Under the pieces are notes generated by a model, which ran no database searches, was not told the origin of the DNA, and was given only the letters and a program-made list of their open reading frames with translations. The translations under genes and the position numbers were made by a program. A DNA stretch of 64,000 nucleotides from Salibacterium lacus (GTDB lineage Bacteria; Bacillota; Bacilli; Bacillales; Marinococcaceae): NCBI RefSeq assembly GCF_042684865.1, contig NZ_JBHUML010000002.1, forward strand, positions 1,302,001 to 1,366,000, written 5' to 3'. Every line of letters starts with the position of its first letter. Position 1 is the first letter of the stretch. Below, piece by piece: positions 1-8,021 of the stretch.

Positions 1-126
1 CATTTCTGCTCCATCGAGTCCTATTCTTTCCACCTGGCCTTTAGCCGCCAGTTCTTCTTCCGGCATGCGGAGAAGCTGAAACTTCAGCGACGAACTCCCC
101 GCATTTACAGCCATGATCATTGACAT
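1..126 (-). CDS. ackA: Acetate kinase, N-terminal fragment (runs off window)
   Basis: Only the first 42 codons lie in the window; the gene continues past base 1. The translation begins MSMIMAVNAGSSSLKF, the nucleotide-binding start typical of acetate kinases (NAGSSSLK), which interconvert acetyl phosphate + ADP and acetate + ATP in overflow metabolism. A good ribosome binding site (AAAGGAG) precedes the ATG at 126. It lies just downstream of ytxK on the same strand, the arrangement known from B. subtilis, but a strong hairpin at 261-296 separates the two, so ackA probably has its own promoter in 127-260. I found no clear cre site there. Confidence 0.9.
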   Translation of the reverse strand, partial: MSMIMAVNAGSSSLKFQLLRMPEEELAAKGQVERIGLDGAEM

Positions 127-260
127 GGAAAACGCTCCTTTTACACTTCATTCTCATTTTCACTTTTTTCATTTAAACACCCGGATTTTCAAATTGCAAG
201 GCAGCGGGCGGGTTTGCGCCCATATTCAATACTTTCATCCAATTCAGACTTGTATGCGTT

Positions 261-296
261 ACAAAAGCAGCCGGGTTTCTACCCGGCTGCTTTTGT
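261..296 (-). terminator. Terminator downstream of ytxK
   Basis: Perfect 16-bp inverted repeat (arms 261-276 and 281-296) with a 4-nt loop, A-rich on one side and T-rich on the other. It sits 8 nt after the ytxK stop and upstream of ackA, and could work in both directions. Confidence 0.85.
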
Positions 297-303
297 AACA
301 ATA

Positions 304-1296
304 TTACGATGTGAAGCCTTCTTCTTTAAACCAGTTTTCCATCTGCTTCATCATGTCCAGAAGGGCGTCCTGGTTGTTGAACGATGGCAGTTCAGCAAGC
401 AGGGCCTGACCGGGCTGCACGACATCGGGACCTTTTTTCTGAAGGAGCCAGATGCTTTTTGCGGCCTGTGTATTTTTGAACATGGACGATGGAAGCTGGA
501 GCAGACCAAGAATGACCGCTTCATCTTTAATGTACGCATGCAGCGCATCCGCCTGATCGCTTTCAAACATATAGTTTGGAATCAACAGAACAAAGAACCC
601 GCCTGGCTTCACCTGCGTCATGCATTTTTCAATAAGCAGGTGGTGAACGTACGAATGTCCTTCCTGCGCCTGCAGCCGGAATGCTGCGGCAACGTCATCT
701 TTCGGATAATAACCGACAGGGAGATCAGATACAACAACATCCGCTTCCGGCGGAGCAAGCTGCTCAATACTGTCCTGGTGAAACAGCTCAACGTCGTGTT
801 CCTGCAGGTTCGACAGGACATAGGCCACTTTCAGCAGCGTCTCATCGACTTCTGCCCCGTATGCCGCCGTGTCTTTGGATACTTGGTTCAACACCGCGCT
901 TAAGAGATTCGCTGTGCCGGCCGCCGGGTCAAGCAAAGCGAGAGTTTCCCGTTTGGAGGTAAGCTTTTCTACGATATAACCCATAAACATCGCCACCGCA
1001 TCCGGGGTCATCGCATGGTGCGGCTGGACAGCTTCTTTCATTCCTTTAATAACCGCCAGCTGAAAAGCTTTCCGGATTTCTTCCCGCTTCAATTCTTCGG
1101 GAAGTTCCTGATCCAGTTTTTCGCGAAGACGTTCTGCCTCTTCCTCAGGGAGTGATTGTACAATGCTGTGCTGAAATACGTTTTCGCCGGCTTCGGCAAG
1201 TGCTTCAAGATACGTCACATCGGTGTGCTGCTGAATCGACACTGCCATTTCATCTATTAGAACGTGTAGTTTTTCTACTCCTGTAGCTGCTTCCAC
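304..1296 (-). CDS. ytxK: Class I SAM-dependent methyltransferase, YtxK family
   Basis: About 330 residues. The central part has the N6-adenine DNA methylase-like fold: an LLDPAAGTANLLSAVL SAM-binding loop, then a catalytic motif II of the form SDLPVGYYP (close to the NPPY type), followed by VKPGGFFVLLIPNYMF. The B. subtilis relative YtxK lies next to ackA, as here; its substrate is unknown. I prefer the GTG start at 1296 because GGCGG lies 7 nt upstream and the length then fits the family; an ATG at 1326 has no ribosome binding site. The N-terminal third is helical and lacks recognisable motifs. The fold is certain, the substrate is not. Confidence 0.85.
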   Translation of the reverse strand: MEAATGVEKLHVLIDEMAVSIQQHTDVTYLEALAEAGENVFQHSIVQSLPEEEAERLREKLDQELPEELKREEIRKAFQLAVIKGMKEAVQPHHAMTPDAVAMFMGYIVEKLTSKRETLALLDPAAGTANLLSAVLNQVSKDTAAYGAEVDETLLKVAYVLSNLQEHDVELFHQDSIEQLAPPEADVVVSDLPVGYYPKDDVAAAFRLQAQEGHSYVHHLLIEKCMTQVKPGGFFVLLIPNYMFESDQADALHAYIKDEAVILGLLQLPSSMFKNTQAAKSIWLLQKKGPDVVQPGQALLAELPSFNNQDALLDMMKQMENWFKEEGFTS

Positions 1297-1377
1297 TCTC
1301 GTACCGCCCTTTCTCGTTTCGTGCATGTCTTTGGAAAGTATAGCAGAAAAGCCGCTGCGGTTAAAACGAGACGCTGA

Positions 1378-1412
1378 AAAAAGACCTTCTCCTGCAGCAG
1401 GAGAAGGTCTTT
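1378..1412 (-). terminator. Terminator between tpx and ytxK
   Basis: Nearly perfect palindrome with arms AAAGACCTTCTCCTGC and its complement, flanked by A and T runs, just past the tpx stop. It should end tpx transcription before ytxK. Confidence 0.85.
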
Positions 1413-1419
1413 GGTTTGT

Positions 1420-1920
1420 TTATTCCACTGCCTTGGCCGCAGCAATCACTGCATCGTAATCGGGATGGTTGGTCGCTTCCGGTACGTATTCTGCATACGT
1501 TACTTCACCTTGGCTGTTTACGACGAATACAGAACGGGCGAGCAGACGGAGTTCTTCCATCGCTGTGCCGAAATTCCGTCCGAAAGAAAGATCGCGGTGG
1601 TCGGAGAGTACCTGAATGTTGTCGATACCTGCGGCTCCGCACCATCTTTTCTGGGCAAACGGGAGGTCGCAGCTGATAGTGAGGACTTCCACCCCGTCCA
1701 GATTTGCTGCTTCTTCATTAAAACGACGTGTCTGTTGATCGCATACGCCGGTGTCAAGCGATGGTACGACACTAATCAGCCGTACGTTTCCTTTGGAATC
1801 ACTCAGTGACACTTCTGACAAGTCGTTTGCCAGCACTGTGAAATCCGGTGCCTGGTCTCCCGGTTTCACTTCTTCTCCCATCAGTGTCATCGGGGTCCCT
1901 TTAAATGTTACTTCCGCCAT
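1420..1920 (-). CDS. tpx: Thiol peroxidase (atypical 2-Cys peroxiredoxin)
   Basis: 166 residues, the usual Tpx length. It reduces hydrogen and alkyl peroxides using thioredoxin. The peroxidatic cysteine is C60 in SLDTGVCDQQT and the resolving cysteine is C94 in FAQKRWC; a further C84 (SCDLPF) is also common in the family. The ATG at 1920 has GAGGAGG 8 nt upstream; an upstream in-frame start at 1941 has none. It is probably a single-gene unit, since a hairpin follows it and a long non-coding stretch with 21-nt repeats precedes it. Confidence 0.95.
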   Translation of the reverse strand: MAEVTFKGTPMTLMGEEVKPGDQAPDFTVLANDLSEVSLSDSKGNVRLISVVPSLDTGVCDQQTRRFNEEAANLDGVEVLTISCDLPFAQKRWCGAAGIDNIQVLSDHRDLSFGRNFGTAMEELRLLARSVFVVNSQGEVTYAEYVPEATNHPDYDAVIAAAKAVE

Positions 1921-2019
1921 TGTATATTCCTCCTCTTCCAATTATATGTACCCTTTCATCGTACGCTTTCGCAGTGATTTTATCAATCATGACGGGACCG
2001 CGGTTCTCAGGAGGACCAG

Positions 2020-2176
2020 ATACAAGCCAAACATTGTCATTTACCTGCCGAATGACGTCCATTACATGCCAAATGAATCCCCTTACCAGCCAAATCTTTT
2101 GTTACCAGCGAAGTGCACTCTTTTACCAGCGGAATAGAGAAAATTACATGCCAAATACACACCATTACATGCCAAT
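2020..2176. repeat. Eight imperfect copies of a 13-nt motif at 21-nt spacing
   Basis: The 360-nt gap between tpx and ytfJ holds copies of TTACATGCCAAAT or close variants starting at 2020, 2041, 2062, 2083, 2102, 2123, 2144 and 2165. Spacing is 21 nt everywhere except one 19-nt step. The last copies (2144, 2165) match the third (2062) best; the first (about 2020) is the weakest. In one plus-strand frame the first four copies read as heptads of the type YxPNxxx, but the 19-nt step breaks that frame and no start codon with a ribosome binding site precedes it, so I do not call a gene. Confidence 0.85.
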
Positions 2177-2216
2177 AGATCAAAAGGGACCACGATTCCG
2201 GACTGCACTCAATAAA

Positions 2217-2256
2217 AAAAGACAGAGCGGGATCCTATTCCCAGCCTCTGTCTTTT
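2217..2256 (-). terminator. Terminator of the ytfI-ytfJ unit
   Basis: Hairpin with outer arms AAAAGACAGAG and CTCTGTCTTTT and an inner GGGA/TCCC pairing, followed on the minus strand by a T run. Its minus-strand text contains GAGGCTGGGA, related to the start of the 93-nt repeats at 13960 and 23416. Confidence 0.8.
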
Positions 2257-2280
2257 CAAATATTGCGGGGTTTTCCTTTG

Positions 2281-2712
2281 TTAAATGGGTGGCTCTTGTT
2301 TGTTTTGATCCGATGATACGTGCGGCTCTGCATCCGTCCCTTTCAGCATATCCTGGATTTTTTCCACGACCTGGGGAGCGAATTCCAGCAGTTTTTCGTA
2401 TAGATGTGTATTTTCATCCAGATGGACCATATTAACACCTTTGCTGCCTACAATCAGAAAAGCGATCGGTGTGATGGAGACACCGCCGCCGCTCCCTCCA
2501 CCAAACGGATGTTCAAGAGCTGTTTCTGATGAATCTTTTCCATAAAATTCACTGCCGCCCGCGGCAAACCCGAAACCGACTTTTGTTACAGGTATAATGA
2601 CACTTCCGTCCGGCGTTTCCACAGGGTCGCCGACGATTGTATTAACATCCACCATTTCTTTCAAATTTTCCATAGCTGTTCTCATTAATCCTTGGATGGG
2701 ATGATCCGTCAT
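2281..2712 (-). CDS. ytfJ: Sporulation protein YtfJ (GerW family)
   Basis: 143 residues, matching the GerW/YtfJ family of spore-associated proteins. Visible family traits are the VNTIVGDPVETPDGSVIIPV segment, a central glycine-rich stretch (GGGSGGGVSITPIAFLIV, about residues 76-93), and a charged C-terminus. No signal peptide is seen. The start at 2712 overlaps the ytfI stop by one base (TGATG), so the two are translationally coupled. Its presence suggests a spore-former. The exact biochemical role is not established. Confidence 0.9.
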   Translation of the reverse strand: MTDHPIQGLMRTAMENLKEMVDVNTIVGDPVETPDGSVIIPVTKVGFGFAAGGSEFYGKDSSETALEHPFGGGSGGGVSITPIAFLIVGSKGVNMVHLDENTHLYEKLLEFAPQVVEKIQDMLKGTDAEPHVSSDQNKQEPPI

Positions 2713-3413
2713 CAGGATGCTTCCTCCCTTCTTCTTTCTTCTCGCGTTTTTTTCCAGAGGGCGAACACGTCCCCCCTGACATGTTTCACCACACGGATGC
2801 CGGTAATGATAGCATGTCCCGCGCGAACGGTGACCATACATAAAAACTCGCTTTCAAACATACGGCGCTGAAATTCCGGAGACACGGATACTTCCGGACT
2901 GCAATCCAGCTTCATTACCGCCGACAGCAGGCCGCCTGCGGTTTGTTTGACCGACCATGCCATTCCGGAAATGAGCCCTGTCCAAGCCGCGTCTCCCGTT
3001 CCAAACCGGGTCATCCAGCGGAACTTATTGATTTTCCATGTATGCAGAAACCGGAAGAGAAGCGGGCGGATGTCGTTCATGTGACGCAGCCACAGCTGTA
3101 TGGATTCCCACTGGCTTCTCATTTCCTCCGGTGTTTCTCTCACCTTTTTTTCCTGTTCCGTTCCCATGCTCGATTCTGTCTTTTCCCGGGCAATAATGGA
3201 TCCGGTTTCTTCGTCCAGCGCAAGAAGCGGCAGGTGAATGGTTTTATAAAAAAGGTGCCAGAGTGCTATGGTGACCTGAATATCCTGTTTTTGCTGTTTG
3301 TACTTAACATGGAGCGTGAGCGTCACTGGTGTCGCTGCAGTGATCAGACACAAAACAAGCAGCACCGCAGCCGCTCCAATAGCCCAATTCATATCTCCCG
3401 CCGCCTTTATCAT
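2712..3413 (-). CDS. ytfI: DUF2953 membrane protein YtfI
   Basis: 233 residues with one N-terminal membrane segment (about residues 9-30, WAIGAAAVLLVLCLITAATPV), then a soluble charged domain with DUF2953-type sequence (FRWMTRFGTGDAAWTGLISGMAWS). It precedes and overlaps ytfJ, the order known in spore-forming bacilli, so it is probably expressed with it. Function is unknown. The start at 3413 has AGGAAG 5 nt upstream; an internal ATG at 3392 has its Shine-Dalgarno too close. Confidence 0.8.
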   Translation of the reverse strand: MIKAAGDMNWAIGAAAVLLVLCLITAATPVTLTLHVKYKQQKQDIQVTIALWHLFYKTIHLPLLALDEETGSIIAREKTESSMGTEQEKKVRETPEEMRSQWESIQLWLRHMNDIRPLLFRFLHTWKINKFRWMTRFGTGDAAWTGLISGMAWSVKQTAGGLLSAVMKLDCSPEVSVSPEFQRRMFESEFLCMVTVRAGHAIITGIRVVKHVRGDVFALWKKTREERRREEAS

Positions 3414-3506
3414 TTTCTTCCTATTATGACCAACTATTCCCTGTTTTAATCCTAAAGAAAGTTAGCTTCTGAAAACGCAGGCAGGAAAAATTCAGTTTTA
3501 AAAAAA

Positions 3507-3545
3507 CGCTCCCGGTTATCGTTTTTGATAACCGGGAGCGTTTTT
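3507..3545 (-). terminator. Terminator downstream of yteJ
   Basis: Perfect 14-bp stem (CGCTCCCGGTTATC at 3507-3520 with 3527-3540), flanked by A and T runs on both sides. It closes the sppA-yteJ unit. Confidence 0.85.
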
Positions 3546-3559
3546 ACTCTTCAGAGACG

Positions 3560-4078
3560 TTATTCTACATGAATCACGCGGGTGTCCGCGATAGAATCGT
3601 GAACCCCTTCTTTCTGCTCGGTAAAACCGATAATGATATACAATACATTCGTTATCCAGAGGCTTCGATGGATAAAGCGGCCGATAATCTCCCGGAATAC
3701 AAGATCCATCCAGCGCAGTGGAAGATGGTCTCTGCGGATGACGCGCAGACCGAATACCATTTTACCAAGCGTCTGGGTACGCCATTTTGTCATCAGCAGG
3801 AAATAAAGATACGCGGTGGCAGCACTCAATATTCCCTGCAGCGTGAACCATCCAAACACCGACATCGTTTCCGCTCCGGAGAACCAAAGCGGGCTGATTA
3901 AGAGTCCGTTCACACTGAACACGATAAGAAGATCCAGAAGATACGCCCAAAATCTCATCCAGAAGCCGGCATACCTGACAGGCGTCGGTTCTTCCCGGCT
4001 TTCAGTCCGGGAAACATCCCCTTCTTCCACCTCGGACTGTTCCCATTTTTCCTCATGTTGATCGGAATAATTGTCCAT
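3560..4078 (-). CDS. yteJ: RDD family membrane protein YteJ
   Basis: 172 residues. After an acidic N-terminus of about 35 residues comes an RDD domain: YAGFWMRFWAYLLDLLIVF with the Arg and Asp that name the family, two or three membrane segments, and the conserved WRTQTLGKMVFGLRVIRRD. It lies 11 nt after sppA on the same strand with a GGAGGGAGT ribosome binding site, so the pair is an operon, as in B. subtilis. YteJ is reported to inhibit SppA in B. subtilis; the pairing here supports the same role but the sequence cannot show it. Confidence 0.9.
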   Translation of the reverse strand: MDNYSDQHEEKWEQSEVEEGDVSRTESREEPTPVRYAGFWMRFWAYLLDLLIVFSVNGLLISPLWFSGAETMSVFGWFTLQGILSAATAYLYFLLMTKWRTQTLGKMVFGLRVIRRDHLPLRWMDLVFREIIGRFIHRSLWITNVLYIIIGFTEQKEGVHDSIADTRVIHVE

Positions 4079-4089
4079 TGGACTCCCTC

Positions 4090-5088
4090 CTATTCCGTAT
4101 AGAGATACATCGCTCTTGGAGCATTAGTATCCATCAGCAGATCCTTAATGCCAAGCAGATCCGTATCTTCAAGAATGAAACTTCTCGCTGACGATCCGAG
4201 AAATTGGTTAAAACTGAATGCATTGGATTGGTACCGTACAACCGTTGGATTGTTCATTTCTTCTTCTTCTTTCATTAATGAAATGGTATCATCCAGACTT
4301 CCAAGTTCATCCACCAGATTAAGCTCCTTTGCCTGTTCGCCTGAATAGACACGGCCGTCTCCAATCTCACGCACTTCTTCTTCCGACATGCCGCGGCCGT
4401 TTGCGATGACAGAAACAAAGTCCTGATAGAAGTCATCTACAAGACGCTGCAGAATCTGCTCTTCATTTTCAGTCATATCTCTGCTTCCGGACATGATGTC
4501 TTTATACTGACCGCTCTTGATGGTTTGAAAGTCAATCCCGAGATCTTCTGCGAGACCAGAGTAATTAACACTCTGCATAATGACACCAATGGAGCCGGTG
4601 ACGGTAGCAGGATGAGCGATAATGTTATCAGCAGGAGCAGCGATGTAATAACCGCCGGATGCTGCAGTATTGCCCATCGACACATAAACAGGTTTTCCTG
4701 TCTCTTCCTGAATGTCTACAATTTTATCATGAATCTCATCACTTTCCACCACACCGCCGCCCGGTGTATTTACTTCGAGGATAATCCCTTCTATCGAGGA
4801 ATTTTCTCCGGCACTTTCCAACGTGCGGAGAAACTGGCGGTGATTATAGGTTCCTGCACTCATGAGGCCAGAGGTCTGACCTGTATCCTGAATGGTTCCC
4901 TGCAGTTCGATAACAGCGATTTTCCCGCTTCCTCCCTGCTCCATCACTTTTTGCTGTGCATTGTTTTCACTACCTGACACCACGTTGTCCATGTTCGTCG
5001 TTGCGAGCGATTCGGCAAACTGAAAGCTTATGGAAACAATAAACAATAGAGCTGCAATCCCTAAAGCGACCCAGCGTTTGGCTTTCAA
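4090..5088 (-). CDS. sppA: Signal peptide peptidase SppA
   Basis: 332 residues, the short form found in bacilli. One N-terminal membrane anchor (about residues 6-23) is followed by a ClpP-like serine protease domain facing outside. The Ser/Lys dyad is likely S144 (GNTAASGGYYIA) and K196 (KSGQYKDIMS), with the same 52-residue separation as in B. subtilis SppA. It degrades signal peptides left in the membrane. The start is a TTG at 5088 with GGGAGG 9 nt upstream; no better ATG exists. Confidence 0.93.
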   Translation of the reverse strand: MKAKRWVALGIAALLFIVSISFQFAESLATTNMDNVVSGSENNAQQKVMEQGGSGKIAVIELQGTIQDTGQTSGLMSAGTYNHRQFLRTLESAGENSSIEGIILEVNTPGGGVVESDEIHDKIVDIQEETGKPVYVSMGNTAASGGYYIAAPADNIIAHPATVTGSIGVIMQSVNYSGLAEDLGIDFQTIKSGQYKDIMSGSRDMTENEEQILQRLVDDFYQDFVSVIANGRGMSEEEVREIGDGRVYSGEQAKELNLVDELGSLDDTISLMKEEEEMNNPTVVRYQSNAFSFNQFLGSSARSFILEDTDLLGIKDLLMDTNAPRAMYLYTE

Positions 5089-5103
5089 TATGATAACCTC
5101 CCT

Positions 5104-6699
5104 TTATGTAGTTAACGTCCCGTATTGTAACGTATCATCAACAACGACAGCTTTTACTGCCGTGGTGACGATCTCATCCAGCGGTACCTGGAAAATATCG
5201 TTCTCAAGTATCGTAAAATCCGCCCGGAATCCAGGAGCGATAATCCCGTACTCTTCTTCGGCCGATACAGCTTGGGCGCTTCCTCTTGTATACAACTGCA
5301 CCGCTCCAAAACGGCTTAATTTCTCGTCCGGCAGCCAGCCATCATGGGAGGATCCGGCCTTGCGGCGCGCCACCGCTGCATGAATCCCTTCAAGCGGAGA
5401 AACAGGTTCGATTGGTGCATCGGAACTGCCCGCACAATGCAGTCCGGCGCCCAGAAGAGTCTTCCACGCAAAGGAACAGCGCAGGCGTTCCTCTCCAAGC
5501 CTTTCCTGCACCCACGGAAAATCAGACACGACAAAGCGGGGCTGCAGGTCAAGCACGACACTCATCTGCTGCAGACGCGCGATAAGATCCGGCGGTGTTA
5601 CCTGTGCATGGATCAAGCGGTCTCTTGTGCCTTCGGGCGGCGGATTTTTCTCCAGTACTTCCACCGTATACTCCAGAGCAGCGTCACCGATGACATGGAC
5701 AGCCGCCGGCATGCCTTTTTCCCGTGCCCGTTTCACAATGCTTTTCATATCTTCTTTTGACGTAACAGCTACGCCGCGGGTTTCCGGGGCATCGTTATAC
5801 GGTCTTTGCAAAAGAGCTGTTCTTGCCCCAAGTGCCCCGTCCGCAAAAATTTTCACCGCACCAAAAGAGAGAGAGTCATTCACCGGCCCGAAACGAAAGC
5901 CATGATGATGCATGTCTTCCAGCACTTCGTGGTGTACGAGCAGATTGGTCCGGAACTTCAGACTTCTATGATTGATCAAATCTTTAAAGACCTGAAACGT
6001 TCTTTTGAATCCGCCGTAATAGTTTAGATCTTCGGTGTGTCCGCCTGTCAGGCCTTTTCTCAGCATCTCCTGTACGGCCGCCTGCAGTGCCTCCCGGAGC
6101 TCTTCATCACGCACCTCCGGCATCACCTGTTTTACGATGTCCACAGCGGTATCAAGAAGATATCCCGTCGGCCGGCCCTGTTCATCCCGCACAATGATAC
6201 CGCCCGGCGGATCAGGGGTCTCCTCTGTAATCCCGGCTAGATTCAGCGCTTTTGAATTGGCCAGCGCTGCGTGCCGGCATATTCTGGTCAGCAGTACCGG
6301 TGAACCGTCAGCGATCTCATCGAGTTCCCATCGATGAAAAATTTTACGATCTGTAAAATTGTTTTCATTCCATCCTTCTCCTGTCAACCACTGCCCCGGG
6401 GCAAGCCGGCTCTTTTTCTCCTGAAGCGCCTGTTTCATTTCCGCTGCCGACTCCATTCCGGAAAAATCAAGACTCAGCAATGTTTCACCCAGCCCGAGCA
6501 TATGTAAATGACTGTCCTGGAAACCCGGGTACATAGAAGCCCCCTGGAGGTCCATCTCTTCAACCGGTGCATGTTCACTGCGGAGTTTCTGAACAGAACC
6601 GGCATCAACTACTCTCCCATTTTCTGTATAAACCGCTTCAACTGTTCTGTTTTCTGCTTCCATGGTGTAGATGGCCCCGTTAAACCACAATTTTCCCAT
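5104..6699 (-). CDS. Metal-dependent amidohydrolase, YtcJ-like
   Basis: 531 residues with an amidohydrolase_3 fold. The sequence shows the metal-binding QDSHLHMLGLG near the N-terminus, a PAAVHVIGDAALEYTV segment, and a late GSSDAPIEPVSPLEGIHAAV Asp-containing motif. Related enzymes hydrolyse amides or formamides (YtcJ, exoenzyme-regulatory AepA type), but the substrate cannot be read from sequence. The start at 6699 (MGKLWFNGAIYTM) fits the family; an upstream start at 6741 would add 14 residues. It lies 15 nt upstream of sppA on the same strand and may be co-transcribed with it. Confidence 0.85.
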   Translation of the reverse strand: MGKLWFNGAIYTMEAENRTVEAVYTENGRVVDAGSVQKLRSEHAPVEEMDLQGASMYPGFQDSHLHMLGLGETLLSLDFSGMESAAEMKQALQEKKSRLAPGQWLTGEGWNENNFTDRKIFHRWELDEIADGSPVLLTRICRHAALANSKALNLAGITEETPDPPGGIIVRDEQGRPTGYLLDTAVDIVKQVMPEVRDEELREALQAAVQEMLRKGLTGGHTEDLNYYGGFKRTFQVFKDLINHRSLKFRTNLLVHHEVLEDMHHHGFRFGPVNDSLSFGAVKIFADGALGARTALLQRPYNDAPETRGVAVTSKEDMKSIVKRAREKGMPAAVHVIGDAALEYTVEVLEKNPPPEGTRDRLIHAQVTPPDLIARLQQMSVVLDLQPRFVVSDFPWVQERLGEERLRCSFAWKTLLGAGLHCAGSSDAPIEPVSPLEGIHAAVARRKAGSSHDGWLPDEKLSRFGAVQLYTRGSAQAVSAEEEYGIIAPGFRADFTILENDIFQVPLDEIVTTAVKAVVVDDTLQYGTLTT

Positions 6700-6812
6700 C
6701 AAGTGCCCGCCGCCTTTCTTTCCATTATACGTGTGAATCAACGAAATGTTTCAGAATTCCCTGTAAAAAATGTTCAAATGTCCCTCCTGCTGAATAAAGA
6801 GGGACATCTACG

Positions 6813-8021
6813 CTAGAGAAGCGAATCCATGTCTTTTTCTGTTTCTCCGGATTCCCCGCCGAATGTCATTACTTCCGTGTTTTCGACCGCTGCGTCAATA
6901 TACGACTGAAAATCCATGGTATTTTCAAAGCGGGCTGCTTTTTCGCGCTTTGGTTTCGTAACAGATTCCGATGGGAGAAATATCGTACAGCAGTCTTCAT
7001 AGGGGCGGATCGAAATAGAGTAGGTTCCTATTTTCTCTGATATATCCACCACTTCCTGTTTATCCATTGTAACAAGCGGCCGCAGAATAGGCATGTTGGT
7101 GACTTCATTAATGGTATACATGCTTTCGAGTGTCTGCGAGGCGACCTGCCCCATACTTTCTCCGTTGGCCAGTGCCAGTACGCCGCGGTCCGCCGCAATT
7201 CTTTCCGTGATACGGAGCATCATCCGGCGCATAATCGTCATGGAATAATTGGAAGGAATGGAGGAATGAATGGCTTTTTGAAGCTCCGTAAACGGAACAA
7301 CATGAAGCTTTACCGGACCTCCGAACGTGGTAAGCACCTTTGTCAGGTCCTCCACCTTTTTTCTCGCCCGTTCGTTTGTGTACGGCGGACTGTGAAAATG
7401 GACCGCCTCCAGTTCCGCTCCCCTTTTCATGGAAAGGTAGCCGGCCACCGGGCTGTCTATGCCCCCTGAGAGCATAAGCATCACACTGCCGGCGGTCCCA
7501 ACCGGAAGTCCGCCGGCACCTTCGATTCGTCCACATGTAATATACGTGCCCTGTTCCCGGATTTCGACGTTAATTTCCACATCTGGATGGTGAACATCCA
7601 CCGAGGTGTCTTCTGTATTTTTAAGAATATGGCTTCCAATCATTGGATTGACATCCTGAGAAGAAATCGGAAACGGCTTATAGGATCTCCGGGCATTGAC
7701 TTTAAAAGTCTTTGTATCCCCTTTGTGCCGGAGAAGAGCCTGCAGTGCTGTTTCCTTTATTGCTTCAATCTCGTTGGGCGCCTGCATAGCCGGGCTGAAC
7801 GAAGAAATACCGAAAACATGACGGAGCGGTTCCATCACCTCGTCAAGCGGTTCACCGTTCAGCTCAATGATAGTACGTCCAAACGTGCGTTTTACTTTTG
7901 CACCTGGATTCCCCTGCAGAGCAAAGCGGATGTTGCGGACAAGCGTCTGTTCAAACTTTGTTCTGTTTTTTCCTTTAAGTGCCAATTCACCGTATCTTAC
8001 TAAAATATGATCATATTGCAT
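6813..8021 (-). CDS. thiI: tRNA 4-thiouridine synthetase ThiI
   Basis: 402 residues: N-terminal ferredoxin-like and THUMP domains (about 1-165), then a PP-loop ATPase with SGGIDS at 185-190. It adenylates U8 of tRNA and transfers sulfur to make s4U. Like other Firmicute ThiI it lacks the C-terminal rhodanese domain, so sulfur must come directly from a partner desulfurase. That partner lies immediately upstream: the desulfurase stop and this start overlap (TAATG), so the pair is coupled. Confidence 0.95.
   Translation of the reverse strand: MQYDHILVRYGELALKGKNRTKFEQTLVRNIRFALQGNPGAKVKRTFGRTIIELNGEPLDEVMEPLRHVFGISSFSPAMQAPNEIEAIKETALQALLRHKGDTKTFKVNARRSYKPFPISSQDVNPMIGSHILKNTEDTSVDVHHPDVEINVEIREQGTYITCGRIEGAGGLPVGTAGSVMLMLSGGIDSPVAGYLSMKRGAELEAVHFHSPPYTNERARKKVEDLTKVLTTFGGPVKLHVVPFTELQKAIHSSIPSNYSMTIMRRMMLRITERIAADRGVLALANGESMGQVASQTLESMYTINEVTNMPILRPLVTMDKQEVVDISEKIGTYSISIRPYEDCCTIFLPSESVTKPKREKAARFENTMDFQSYIDAAVENTEVMTFGGESGETEKDMDSLL

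Noticed and set aside
214..903. 229-codon plus-strand reading frame opposite ytxK
   Set aside because: It is antisense to a clear methyltransferase gene and has no ribosome binding site or recognisable domain.
2020..2176. Possible CRISPR array
   Set aside because: Repeats of 13 nt with 8-nt spacers at fixed 21-nt period do not fit CRISPR (repeats of 24-40 nt, unique spacers of similar length), and no cas genes are near.
1950..2180. Possible small gene coding YxPN heptads over the 21-nt repeats
   Set aside because: The frame is broken by the 19-nt step, no start with a ribosome binding site precedes it, and the repeats read better as DNA motifs.
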